Assembly: GCF_963678635.1 (NCBI RefSeq)
Contig: NC_087068.1
Coordinates: 43,897,759-43,961,758, forward strand
Origin: Symsagittifera roscoffensis
Taxonomy: Eukaryota; Xenacoelomorpha; Acoela; Convolutidae
Direction of reading: 5' to 3'
DNA: 64,000 nt
Part shown: positions 12,901 through 24,000 of the stretch, one piece after another
Layout of the letters: the number at the start of each line of letters is the position of its first letter
Position numbering within the stretch: position 1 is the first letter of the stretch
Position numbers and translations under genes: made by a program
Notes under the pieces: model-generated
Told to the model about the DNA's origin: nothing
The model's database searches: none
The model's input: only the letters and a program-made list of their open reading frames with translations

Positions 12901-15900
12901 TTCTCAAGAGTCAAGTTTCACAAATACAAAAAGAACAAAATGACAATACCTATCAAAACAATTAGTTAAAATGCACATAAAATGTCGAATCCGAATATTA
13001 CAGGAGAGTTTTGAATTGAATAAATTATGCATGATTGACAAGTAAAATTTTTGGCCACCGAAATTTAACTGTTGTCTGCTCTGCAAACAATTTTATTTTT
13101 CTCACGCAATTTGTCTGCAAAATATTTTAATCTCTCTCACTTTCGTCTATTTTCTCACAATTGCGGTTTCGAAAAGCCGTCCAATTTCCTTTTAAGTGCC
13201 TCCGTTTAATTTGCTTATCGTCTAATTTCTCAACCCTCCTTGCCGGTGAATGTCAAGGAGACGGGTCTGATTCAGGCAATGAACTTAAAAGACAATTATA
13301 AGAGACAGTAAAGCAAACAAAAGCAGAAGCAAGCACCCAATTTGAAGAAAAATATTAGCCGAATATTGAATCACAATTTGTTACAGCAGTTACTCCTACT
13401 TTCATTCGTGAAACAATTATTCGTTTACCGCCAAAATACTTTTTCATTTTGTTTGTAAACCTCATAGATCAGACCCGTCTCCTTGTTAGTCATCCCCTTG
13501 TCTCCACTTCACTTTGCTATTGCAACGGAAATCAAGACAGTCCGTCCGTACATTTGGCTACATTTCGCTTGGGAAAAGAGCCAGAATTATGTGTCTCCGC
13601 CTCACGCATTGAAACAGGAGGCTCAAAACAATGTTTGTAATTCTGGTTGCTTTAGGGTGAAGCAATATTTCTGTTCTTAACAAATGGTTGAAACCAACTA
13701 GGAAAATCGGTAATTGCTTCTAATCACAATATTTTACAATTTAGTTTTATTATCATCATCAATGGAGTTGTTTTCACACACTTTTTGTGTATTCAATCAA
13801 CTTTAGTTTTCAATTGTTTAACATTGCGCGAATTTTGAAGAGCAGATTTCGATATTAAATTTGGACACTTTTCTGATGAAAAAAACATAGCCAAAAATCA
13901 TTTGGAAAAAAGTCATGAACGCAAAGAAACAGAACAAAAACTTCAACTTTCAAATTTCAAAGAACAAAAATATATGGCCTCAAGGCTTTTTGCATTTCGA
14001 GAACAATTTATGATTGACACTTTTTTGAGAATATTGACCCATTTTGAAAAAAAACTGAATCAATAGGTGAAATTTTTATTTCGCTGGAAAATCTGAAACA
14101 TATAGCATTTTCGAAACTAGAATCAATCACCTTTTTCGTGACGTTTACACTTTTGGTGTTTGATAGTTCGAGTATCACTTCCTTTTAACTATTCCTTTCA
14201 TAACTATTAATAATTCAAAATTTAATCCATATTAATATTCTATTTTCACCGCAGGAATTCTCAAAATTATATTAAACCTTGAACCAGCATATAAGCGCGA
14301 ACTTCCCTTTTATTGCTGTTTTGTCCTTAAAGCAAATTTATATATAGCGGTTAAACGGCGCTTCGCTTCACGTGCGATAAAAAAGAAAAAATTCTAAAAG
14401 TACACTGTCATCTCGGAGAACCAAAAATTATTTAGCGAAACACAATTGCGAGAATCATAATACAAAATCGTTCAAATTCTTAATGCATTGTGGAACCGTA
14501 TTTTACAATAGTATACTATATTGCCGACTGCTGGAAAAAGCCATAAAAATCCAAGCACATTAATTTATACTAAGAGTCGGAAAATCAAAATATTCAAAAA
14601 CTTCAAAAATTTTCGGCAAACATTGACCGAACAAGATAAAAAACTGCAAAAACAAAATAAGAGCTACAGAAGCGCTAAAAAGATGTTTTGCTTAAAGAAT
14701 TTGTTTACAGAAAAAGTCTCCATTTAGTTGCAAGTATAACAATGGTATCCAAACGACCATGTAACAACCTTTAAAAAAATATATTATAAATTTGGTGGTT
14801 AACGATTAATCACAATGAAAATCAAAAATCATTCTGAAATCAGATTGCATAAGCATAAGGCAATAGAAAGATAAGATATCCTGCAACTTCTCCGGGTAAA
14901 ATAGTCTGGAAAGCAAAATCAGTTCGGACCAGTTTTTCCTGTAAATATACTGAGAATCAGAGTCACAACTGAAGGGGCTTGATTATGGTTTATCAATCGA
15001 CCTTGTAGGATATGCATTTATAAAACCTGATTTTACATGGTAAACACCGGAAGGTAGTCGGATCAAAATTACTACGAAGCAAGCAAATAAAAAATCAAAG
15101 CAAATCGCCAAAAAGTTTAAATGAATCAATAGTGAGAGTTGATTTTAGCAAGTCAGCTTTCAACACAAACTAGCAAAAAAATAGATTTCGTTCAATAATA
15201 CTGATGAAAAATACACGTCACTAGCGGTACTTACAAAAAAATTCAAATAAAGGACGGCAAGCAAGCCGAAAAAAATGAGACATACGTGGAAAAGTTGTTC
15301 AAAACACTACCAAAACTTTTATACGTTTATCTCGAAAAAACTTCCTCTAAATGACAACATCTCGAGTAACCAATTACCAGAGTTAAATTACTAGTGAAAC
15401 AAAGTTTACAAAACTAAGATGTAAATAAGCCGACCTCTGCCAGATACTCGCAATGGGTAGACTCTCGTTGACACAAAAAATGTCAAAAATTGGAACATAA
15501 AAAAATTCGAAGCACGAACTTTTGATGTGAGGTGACTTCGCTCCATAAAACTTTCAATCAACAAAACATGGCCAACAGAAAATTTGAGATATGACAAGGA
15601 CCTCAAAGAAGCCGAAAAAAAATTAACTTTTAAACATTTTTCAAGTTTTGAAATTACAAGAAAACAACAAATAACGTCGAGGCTCTTTGATTTTTCGAAG
15701 AATATTTTATGATTGACACGAGAGGCCGAAATACGTTTTAAACAACCTTTAAGACTTGTTCTTAAAAAGAACGAAAACAAATCACGACCTATAGAACAGT
15801 CTGAACTCTTAAACAAGTGAGATAAGGAGACAAAAGCTGAAAATAAACCTTGAAATATAAAGCTACTTGAAATTTACCGAAATTGGACCGCAACATAGAT

Positions 15901-16934
15901 TTTACGATTCTTACGTCCTTGCATCTGTGCGGTGGTCGCCTGAAAAAAGGCAAACACTAGCCACCAATGAAGTAGCTATAGCAGATGCTATTCAATTGCC
16001 AATGCCTATACAGCAAAAGCGCCAGAAAGTTAAGCAAAAAGTGGAATTTTTGTCTAGCTTAATGTTATTTTTTCGTGAGGACTGAATAAGGTTAAAAACT
16101 GCAATAATGAGAAATAAAAATCGCTAAAACACTGGTCAACTTGTAGAAGATTCAAAATGATGAGGTGAGCCTTACATCAAATGTCGTCTAAATCAGTCTG
16201 AAAATCGGAAAAATTGTGAAATAACAGAAAGACAACTTTTTGATTTTTTTCTGAATCACATCAAAAAGAATTTTATGTGATACTTCACTTCCTATGAGCT
16301 TTTCATGATGGGCTAGAAAAAATTAAAAACCTACCGTATTCCGTTTTTTTTTTCTACTCTTTGGAAAAACAACACTCTCCTATGTGTAAATAGCAGGAAG
16401 TTCTTATTTTCTAATAACAATATCGAAACAAAAATAGGACGTAGCATAGAAGCAAAATTTACATTTTCGCCAAACTGAGGATAACAGGGCAACGGAAAAC
16501 CTTGACTAAGTTGGTAAGCGGAAAAAGTATAGTACCCGAATCATAAAACAAGGGCGTTTCAAATCTTTGTAGGCATTAATCAGGGGCGGCAAAGCAATTA
16601 TTCTTCAAACCGATTAACAGCTCGTATGGAGCTTCTTTCCCTCAAGATAAACAATTATTTTTTATCTATTTCATCCCGTTCTGATGATTGAACTTGTGAC
16701 TAACCTCAACAAAATACCAACCTGTGTCTTAACATCCGTCAACTTTTTCAATGCTGTCTCTCTAATATACTCGTGTGACAATTTGTAGCTGCCCTTGTCT
16801 AGATTCTCAGGGAAATTGGATTTGACGACCAAAAACTGTAGACCGATTCGCTTTAGAAGCTCCTGTCGTCTTGGGGACGAACTACCTAACACTATACACA
16901 ATGCATTCAGTTTACTGACTATATCTGAAATCAT
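6783..16934 (-). CDS. Maf/ASMTL-type nucleotide pyrophosphatase (4 exons, 212 aa)
   Basis: Exons on the minus strand are 16934-16722, 9916-9776, 9171-9055 and 6950-6783 (213+141+117+168 nt). All introns are phase 0 with GT-AG ends, and the joined frame is 211 sense codons plus stop or 212, matching the usual Maf length of about 200. Family marks appear in order: [11 protein letters not shown] (residues 17-27), IGADTVVV (83-90), EKPAS (97-101), SGRRHE (113-118), the FETTTGVHF block (140-148), and [16 protein letters not shown] (161-176), which carries the lysine and glutamine region of the active site. Maf proteins hydrolyse non-canonical or canonical dTTP/UTP-type nucleotides to monophosphate and pyrophosphate, acting as house-cleaning enzymes. 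The N-terminus resembles the Maf half of human ASMTL, but the ORF stops after the Maf domain, so the methyltransferase half is absent here. Intron 1 is 6.8 kb and contains repeats. A decayed copy of exon 1 sits at 21.2 kb. Confidence 0.9.
7240..7400 (-). repeat. tRNA-derived SINE, copy a
   Basis: On the minus strand 7397-7321 reads as a decayed tRNA-Leu-like head (CTAAGTGATTAGTGTGTGA ... GATCGAATGC), followed by the same tail as the copy at 28380-28690 (GCCGAATTTTTACTAA, then CTTATTGCAC). It lies in intron 3 of the Maf gene. Diverged and presumably immobile. Confidence 0.65.
7400..9054. other. Maf intron 3, no further gene
   Basis: I see no convincing exon here. A 65-codon minus-strand frame at 8705-8902 has no family resemblance and no splice partner. 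The hairpin repeat at 8400-8460 is listed separately. Confidence 0.4.
8400..8460. repeat. Hairpin repeat, copy 1
   Basis: Contains the perfect inverted repeat TACCCTTGC (8433-8441), loop TTATC, GCAAGGGTA (8447-8455), preceded by a GGGGAAAAATTCTAGTA word. The same arrangement recurs at 26705-26765, and a related GGGGAAAAAGTCTAGT word lies at 11300-11317. Confidence 0.6.
9055..9171 (-). CDS. Maf gene exon 3
   Basis: Acceptor TTTACCAG|GTGGTA, donor GAG|GTCAGT. Encodes VVSSCVVFY to ESLIE, including the conserved T-x-V-x-F block that follows the variable loop in Maf proteins. Confidence 0.9.
9776..9916 (-). CDS. Maf gene exon 2
   Basis: Acceptor TTAG|GTCGAA, donor GAG|GTGATT. Encodes VEESVHNCR, then the catalytic IGADTVV segment and SGRRHE. 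The Asp of GADT is the expected metal/catalytic residue. Confidence 0.9.
11141..11214 (-). repeat. tRNA-like element (SINE head or tRNA pseudogene)
   Basis: Minus strand carries an A-box-like TGGCGTAGAGG, a self-complementary anticodon arm (CTCAT TGATATA ATGAG) and a B box GGTTCGAATTC at tRNA spacing. The acceptor-stem halves do not pair and there is no T at position 33, so a functional tRNA is unlikely. A SINE head is the better reading. Confidence 0.55.
11753..12479. mobile_element. 727-bp palindromic MITE, Tc1/mariner-like ends
   Basis: Two arms of about 310 bp (11753-12065 and 12170-12479) are inverted diverged copies of each other, separated by about 100 bp. Matching pairs include CCGGACAAAAC near the outer ends, CAACAAAG/CTTTGTTG with the adjacent AAGAGGCTTCTTGTGAT word, and the TTTTGGGGTAAAA-like words. 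The right end reads CAGCACTGTA, and CAGTGCTG next to TA is typical of Tc1-like termini with TA target duplication; the left end has mutated to CAGAGCTG. No transposase frame is present, so it would be non-autonomous. Confidence 0.75.
12688..12785 (+). repeat. Dispersed repeat, copy 2 (see 243-345)
   Basis: Diverged counterpart of the block at 243-345, sharing CGAACCTATC, GCGTACT and the CTC-ATGAGATAA words in the same order. Located in intron 1 of the Maf gene. Confidence 0.6.
13254..13485. repeat. Inverted repeat with perfect 18-bp arms
   Basis: CAAGGAGACGGGTCTGAT at 13254-13271 and its exact reverse complement at 13468-13485, with about 196 bp between. The interior has no gene I recognise. 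It may be the termini of a small non-autonomous transposon. Confidence 0.7.
13925..14400 (+). repeat. Dispersed repeat family R1, long copy
   Basis: Shares an ordered series of words with the other R1 copies: AATTTCAAAGAA, ACAATTTATGATTGACACTT, a TGGATCAATAGG-like word, GAAACTAGAA and GTGACGTTTACACTTT. It then continues through a CACCGCAGGAATTCT word and ATATATAGCGGTTAAA. The copy at 30895-31470 matches over the same full length. No coding capacity is evident. Located in Maf intron 1. Confidence 0.65.
15640..15725 (+). repeat. Dispersed repeat family R1, fragment
   Basis: Contains the CAAGTTTTGAAATTACAAG to TTTTATGATTGACAC portion of R1 only. The open minus-strand frame across it (15406-15816) is explained by this repeat and not by a gene. 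Confidence 0.5.
16722..16934 (-). CDS. Maf gene exon 1
   Basis: ATG at 16934 opens [10 protein letters not shown] and leads into the substrate-binding SSSPRR motif. The exon ends DVKTQ at a CAG|GTTGGT donor. A GTG nine bases further upstream is in frame but lies next to the acceptor at 16945 and is not needed. Confidence 0.9.
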
Positions 16935-16944
16935 TGCGAGCACT

Positions 16945-16962
16945 CTGAAAACCTAACTTTTC
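16945..16962 (-). promoter_or_regulatory. Splice acceptor 10 nt before the Maf start codon
   Basis: Minus strand reads GTTAGGTTTTCAG followed by ten bases and then the ATG at 16934. The acceptor implies either a 5' UTR intron or attachment of a spliced leader. Equivalent sites precede the other two main genes. Confidence 0.5.
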
Positions 16963-17104
16963 AGTTACTTCGAAGACAAGAAGGATGAAATAATTAAATG
17001 CATTTACTAGTTAAGCCATACGTTTTTACAAAAAAGTACATTGCAAACACGAGCCAAAATCTCCGGCTCTAAAATACCAACATAGCCAACAGACAGTTAA
17101 AACA

Positions 17105-17440
17105 GAGTAAATCTCAACTTACGAATTTCAAAGAAGCAAATAGATGCCCTGAAAATTCTTTGAACAACATATGATAGGTACTTTTGTGATCAAATTAACC
17201 CAATTGGAGAAAACTGGATCAATAAGTAAAATTTTTATTTTGCTGGGAAATCTGATAATTAAATTCCACTTTGGAAACTAGAAGTCGATCACGTTTTCGT
17301 GACCTTTACCCTTTTGCTGTTTGATAGTGGAGTTTCCCTTCCTTTTAACAAAAGAAATGGACAGAACTTTTAAAAATCATCAGTCAAACCGCGAAAAAGT
17401 TAATTTGAGCCGGAACAAATTTTAAGACTTTTCCTGAACA
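17105..17440 (+). repeat. Dispersed repeat family R1, copy upstream of the Maf gene
   Basis: Shows CGAATTTCAAAGAA, GGATCAATAAGTAAAATTTT, GGAAACTAGAAGTCGATCAC, GTGACCTTTACCC and TCAAACCGCGAAAAAG in R1 order. It occupies most of the 988 bp between the kinase and Maf genes. Confidence 0.65.
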
Positions 17441-17782
17441 TAAAATCATCGCTACCTTTATACGAAAGCCTGAAATTCGTTCATCATCTTTTAAAAAATG
17501 TATGAAAACTTAAATTTTTGAAAACAATTTTGAAGACAGTTTCGACCCCGGGAGCTCTTGAATCAGACTCCGTTCCATTTACCATTGAATGTGTGTTAAT
17601 TAGACGCATGTAAACTCATGCTAGATCAAGAGACCTGAGTTTGAAATTATTGAGGTCAGTTTTTGAGAAAAGACCATTTATCCGATAAATTAGAATCTCA
17701 ACTTTATCATACATATAGCTACAAAGCACTACAACTATTTACATATCTACAAAAATTACAGCTCGCACAATTATGTACACAA

Positions 17783-17788
17783 TTTATT
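17783..17788 (-). terminator. AATAAA polyadenylation signal of the kinase gene
   Basis: AATAAA on the minus strand about 135 nt after the kinase stop codon at 17922, in the right place for its 3' end. Confidence 0.5.
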
Positions 17789-17921
17789 CACGCCTCGAGA
17801 AAGATGAGTGTTTTGATAAGTTTTTGGGAGTAACAAAATCTAAAATCTGACTGCAGAGGGATGGATCATTTGACTTTTTCACGAACGTAGTATCTAATGG
17901 AATAAAACACTTCATGAGTCA

Positions 17922-18050
17922 TCATTTGTTTCTGGTGACGTCATCGTCCGTTCTTCGTGTTGTGTCTCCTCCCATCATAGAGGATCTGTCGTCTTCCCCT
18001 CTCTCACTACTCGTGTCATCCAACATGAACTCCCTTCGGTCGTTCAACGC
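17922..18050 (-). CDS. Kinase exon 11 (terminal)
   Basis: Acceptor TGTTTTTCAG|GCGTTG; only phase 0 stays open. Encodes 42 acidic/polar residues beginning ALNDRREFMLDD, with the TGA stop at 17922. Confidence 0.75.
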   Translation of the reverse strand, partial: ALNDRREFMLDDTSSERGEDDRSSMMGGDTTRRTDDDVTRNK

Positions 18051-21000
18051 CTGAAAAACATGAATTGTTTCTGATCCAATATCTTAGCCACAGATAACCT
18101 CCAGTTAATAGTCTACCACTTTATTGAAAGTTCGTCAATTAAAGGGTACGCATAATGATTAAGAATCCTACGAAAAAAATTCATTGGTTACTAATAACTA
18201 ACCAATCAAATTTTCTGTGACTGAAGAAAGGTGAATATAATTTATTACTTGTGGCCTCTTGGAATTGAAGGCGTAGGAAGAACACTTACCTTTTTATATT
18301 ACAGTCTTGCAAATAGATTTCTATGATTTCGTTAAATTTATCAAAACTGATGTTTTCACATGCTTTCACAAAGTAAATAATACAATTATATCACCGTTAA
18401 AAAATCAACGCACAACTTGCCTTCTAGCCGGAAAATAAATTTGAACGGAACTTTCAAATAAATCAAGTCAAAAAGCAAAAAAAAATAAAAATAAATTTGG
18501 ACGAGCAGAACTTTCAAAACTGCTTCCACATTAGCACTACGTCCTGAGTAAGTCTATTGAGTTCGTTCATTAGTATTTAAAAGCCGAATGCCCATCAAAT
18601 TCTGTAGAAAAAACATTCAGGGGTTATATTCTTTTGTAACGCATTGCCACATAACAGTCGTTTGGGTTGACTTTTTTACAGAAGAAATATTCTAAGATTA
18701 CGCTCATTTTGTTTTGGCGGTTGACTTTTACGGTTGACAAAATTTAACGGTTCATTAGCTTCGTTTCCCCGACTTCGGTAACTTTTTACATTAGCTATAA
18801 GCTATGGTCTGTTGAATACGTTTTTGGAAATCACAAGATGTATTTAAGTTAAATTTCACTATGCTCATAAAAACATAGCCAAGAGCTAGTAAGCAGAAAA
18901 AAGTTTTCCTACTACTAGCATTTATTTTTACGAACATTTACGGCCTAGAGGCGAAGAAGGGCTTTACACTACTTGCAATACAACGCAAGCCCAGCATTGA
19001 AAGCTGAAGAATAAAAAGCAAGACAAAAATCACTGTCAAAAAATTAAGACTTTCTGAAAATAGGAACAACAACCACCAAAATAAATCAAGTTTCAGTAAA
19101 ACTTGTAGAAGTTGCGAGCGCAGATTGCTTGCAAAATACTTGGGTAGACGGTCATAAAGCCGAAAAAAAATATTGTTGTCATTAAAAAACTTTTGATCGA
19201 TGAAGTTTTAAAAACTTAAAATTTTTACACTACAACCATTTTGATTTACTTAGAAATGGAAAACATCAATTTTTCCTTTCAAAAGACACAAAATACGTTA
19301 ACTAAGCATAAAAACACACAAGTTGAATCCATGTTAAAAATCATCATGTCCTATATAAGAGTCTCTACTAAGTTCATTGCCTCTCAATCAAAAAAATTAT
19401 GAACCATTTTATTAGGAAGAAAATTTTTAAGTTACTTCAAACTATTTCGAGTTGGTAAATTGACGAAATAATAGAACGACAGAGTCAATTACAGTAAGAA
19501 CTGTTTGAATAAAAAATCCATGTTTTGGAAATTAAGCCTACAAAAATCAGCAGACATTTTCATAGATTTTAAAAAAAGATCCGACCGAGACGCAAATCAA
19601 AACTTAGGGTGCAAAGCATCCGTGTTACCACTAGACCACGTGAGTTTTTAAGGCTCAATAACAAAGCAAGTTCAATTTCTTGCTGATTTTTTCTTTCTAA
19701 TTCCACTGGGAAAAAATTAAAATCATTTTTTGAAACTAGAAGTCATCCATTTTTTACGCGCCATTTCGGATCCGAAACATAGAGAGCGTAATTTACCTTC
19801 CTTTTAGCGATTGAAATGAATTGAACATGATTATCAACACCGCGAAAAAAATCAACACTACCTATGTAAACAACTTCACTACGCTGATTGACACTTAAAA
19901 ATTGATAAGAGTAAAATAAACCAGCCTGTTTAATAACAGCTGCAATTGTGTTCAGCTTGCCCTCGTCCACTGAGGCCAGATTGGCTAACTGGCTCGGATG
20001 CGGTGCCACAGTAGTCGGTCTCAATTTGGCTTTCTGGTTGCGCAAAACATCTTCTGATATCTGCGATCTGATCGGCTCAGCTGAACTACCAATCACAGTG
20101 CGGGGTCTACTTTCATGTGTATACAATTCAGTTATCTTTAGATCTTCCTTCGATTTTTCCATTTGTGATAGGGCACGTGGAGTGTCGGAATCTTCCGCAA
20201 CTGGAGTAGAATGAACTTGAATATCCCAAACATCGCTAATATCATTGTTCACATCACTTCTATCTCGATCATCTCCGACTGAACTTGCCAAACTGCTGAG
20301 CGCTGGAACCAAGGTCCGGTAAGACTTCTCTTTTTGTTTTCTGGTCAGCATCTCAAACGCCGACACCACTTCTAGATCAATCATTTGTCGTTCCTGATCT
20401 ATCATTGATTCAGATAAACCTCCTCCGCTCGTTGGAATACTGCTACTGCTGTCTGATACGTTTAGAGAAAGATGAACAAACTCGACGATGCTTCTTGTCA
20501 CTTCTGGGTCCTCGAGAACAATTCGTGGAACCCCTGCTGCGTCCAGGAGACTCTTCCACTCCGGAGGTAGGTGCAAGTTGTCCAAAATATCCAGCACTTC
20601 CTAAAAAAGTAAAAGTAAAAGTCGCACGTGATAATTGTAATCTTTTACGTTCTTATTTTAGTGATATCCTTTTCATTCCTTTCATTCCTTGCCACTTAAA
20701 TTGATTCAAAAAATGATAGTCAACTTCAGAAAGCAATTGAATTTCTATGTCCAACACCATGAAATACATATCATAAAAGCATTAGAGATCCATTCTGTCG
20801 CCAACAATTTCCAGCAAAAAGTCTTTCAAACACTTTTCAGTCGGTACCTTTTCTATTTCTTACCTGGAAAGAGGGTCTTTGAGAGGGCTGAGCATGCCAG
20901 CAAAGGTTGATCAACGACGTGAGCTCTTTTGGAACCCATCCGGGGATAACCGGTCTGAAACAGATAAAAATTCAGTATTTTTGTTCCTTGCACATTATGA

Positions 21001-24000
21001 TGCTGCCATGCACTACAATTAAATCAATAGTAAGAGTTTTTCATATTTTGGAAAAGTTCTTGTTTAACAGCTCGTTTGATGCTCTTCTTTCATGAATAAA
21101 AAAAAGTTTCATCTAAGATTTTTCTCTGCAAAAATTCCGTTTTCATCATTGAATTAAAAACTACATACAATGAAAGACCAATTTGGGTCTTAATATCCGT
21201 CAACTTTTTAAAGGAAGCATCTCTAACATACTTTATCGGCTATTTGTAACGGTCCTTGTCTATCTATATAATCAGAGAGGTTAGATAAAATTTCTATCAA
21301 ATTAACAGAGGCTTATTACTGACACATGTTAACTACTCAAAACATTTCTTAATTGCATCCTAAAAACTTCTATTAATTTGTAATCAGACTCTACCTCAGT
21401 CCCTTTTTAGCGACTCCTTCCATGACTTGGAACAGTCCCATGCCCTCATACGGCTTTTCCCTCGTCAACATTTCCCACAAGATGATGCCAAAGCTATAGA
21501 CGTCGCTCTTGGTGGACACTTTTCCCTGCTGCAGGGTCTCAGGTGCCATCCAGGCGGGGGATCCCTTCCTGCTCTCAACTGATAGTTGGTTCTCACTCCC
21601 ACTATCCGTGTTGCTCCTAGAAAAACACTTTATCTGATTCTGTTTGCTACTGGCGTTTTACCAGACATATACGATGAAAGAAAATATAAATGCTCCAAAT
21701 CTCTTTTTAGTGATTATATTTTAGGTTTTTATTGACATATTATTAAACCTTATTCTTATTTCATCAAGTCTGAGAAATCGCCAATCCACAATCATGCACC
21801 AAGCTCACAGCGCAGGCCTTGATATATTCTGCCGGGTTAAACTTCATGGATTCATTAAGATGTTTCAAGCAAGTCTATTATCAAGCAGTTCTAATCTTGC
21901 TTTCAAAAAGTTCTAATATCAAGCTTTGGACAGACGAATTACGCCACTTAAGACTGCAAAAAACCAACACTGCTTAGATTCCTCGGTAAGTCCTGTACTC
22001 AAAGTACCGATTACTTCATATAGATGATTGTTTTTGTAAATAAATACCGATTAAATAATTTGTTTCATGTTTCTAAATATTTAATAACATGTTTCTAAAT
22101 GAAGTTGCAAAATCATATTTTGGGGATTTTTGATGTGAAAATTGTTGGCCTACTTTAGTTTTGAAAACCCAAAGTCGGCAATCTTGGCCTTTCCGTACTC
22201 GTCCAGGAGGACATTCATGCTCTTCAGGTCTAGATGTAGCACTGGGCCTGGCTTGTGCTTGTGAAGGTAGTTCATCCCGATCACCGTGTCCTTCGAGATC
22301 TGGTAAAACGCCACGTGGTCCAAGCCCGATCTGAACAAGCAGCACAAATTGATCTTTGAAAGCGCGGTTTAAACTTTTGTTTCTGCAGAGCGCAACTTGT
22401 CTCAATTTGAATTGAACTTAAAAAGAACTCAAATCATTATTGAGCATGCCAAAACTTACAAAGAAAACAAAAGTAATTTAGAGCATGAACAATTTTGAGG
22501 GATAACGCTTAAGATCTGTTACCTGGACCGCAGATGAAATTAAGGGTGCTAGGTAAATAAGACGACAACTGCCATTAACGTAACAAGACATGAAGACGAC
22601 AAATTAGCGTTATTACATGTAAAACGAGCAGTTCGAGTTTATGCGGTTTAAATTTCTCAGAAACACAAGTATGAGAACTACGTGTATAGTCGTAACGTCG
22701 CATCAAAAACGGCTGTCGTCTTATTTGCCGGTCACCGAAATTAGGTTCAATTTTTGGGAAATTGTATTAAAATGCAGTTGCAAAGCTAATAGTTCCTTTA
22801 CATCAATTTCACCTGAAACTTCTATCAATTGCTCAGTGAACTAGTAGCGTTTTCTACAATAACCTTCATTTATTTCTAATTTCAGTTTTCTTAGAAAACT
22901 GTTAAAATTAGTTCACCTCTCGAAATCATGCAACACACTGAACAGACTGCCATTCTCCATGTACTCCAACACCATCAGAGGTCTTCCCTCTCTGTCTCTA
23001 CACACGCCCAACAGCAACACCACATTGGGGTGTCTCAATTCCCTCAGAAGGGACACTTCGGCATTGAAGTATGACTCATCGGATGAGGACAGAAGTCCCT
23101 TGAGGCGCTTGATAGCCACCCCCTTCCCACTGTACAGCCCGTAGAACACATCCGCAAAGGCGCCGTCTCCCAAGAAATCTGGACAGGACAACTTGTCAAA
23201 CTTTCGCATACAATTATCAATAAATATTTGAAAAAGTTGTTCTAGCCACAATGAGTCCAAGTTTCTGCATGTTGACGTTATTAAGCGACTTAAATACCAT
23301 TAATTGTACTTTATGTTTATTTAACAGAAGTTTAGTTTTGAATACAACTTCAAACCGGCAAAACCTATATTTCGAATTCTAGCTCTTGTTTCTTTGGCCT
23401 AATCTTACCTTCTTCGCTGAATTGGAGGTCTTCAATGTTGAGTTCACACGAGGACATGACGTCATTCTGCTTCAGTCGCTTCAGTTCCCTCTCCAGATGT
23501 CGGATCTGCTGCTTGTATTGAGTCTGCTGCTTTTGCAGATTTCTGAAACGATAAAGTTCAACATGGTTAGCAGCTTTAATCTTAATAGCAACTGCGACGG
23601 TTGGTCTGTTTACAAACCAAAGATTTAACTTTTGTGCTATGAGAAATCCGGAAGCATTTCAGAAAATGGACGAAATTGAGAAAAACGTAAGACAGCAGCT
23701 ACTTCCTAGTATTACTGGTAAAAACCATAAAACCGATGAAGATCGCAGCCTTTTGCACTACCACTACAAATGGGAGGATTAGACCTCCTCATTAACACGG
23801 ACTTTTCCAGCAATTATGAGTGGTCACGAGCCATTTATGGTCCATTGGAAAACAGTGATCCAGAAATAGCTGAAACGGAACAAACTCTGATAAATAGGAA
23901 CATCAAAACTGAGAGACAGAACATCACACTCTCGAAAAAGGCTTGTATTATGGAAAATTGTTTATCAAAAAAAAAACTAACAATAAACCTAGCATCACAG

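Noticed and set aside
15406-15816. 136-codon open frame on the minus strand in Maf intron 1
   Set aside because: It overlaps a dispersed R1 repeat, has no family resemblance and no splice sites in keeping, and the Maf gene is complete without it.
19579-19650. Functional tRNA-Ala gene
   Set aside because: Anticodon stem and T-arm do not fold; the B box is degenerate.
19948-20704. Plus-strand open frames across 19948-20704
   Set aside because: Antisense shadows of kinase exon 10 and its flank; the minus frame carries the kinase helix and splice sites.
22073-22405. 110-codon minus frame overlapping the kinase catalytic loop
   Set aside because: Out of frame with the HLDLK/DFG exon, which is unmistakable.
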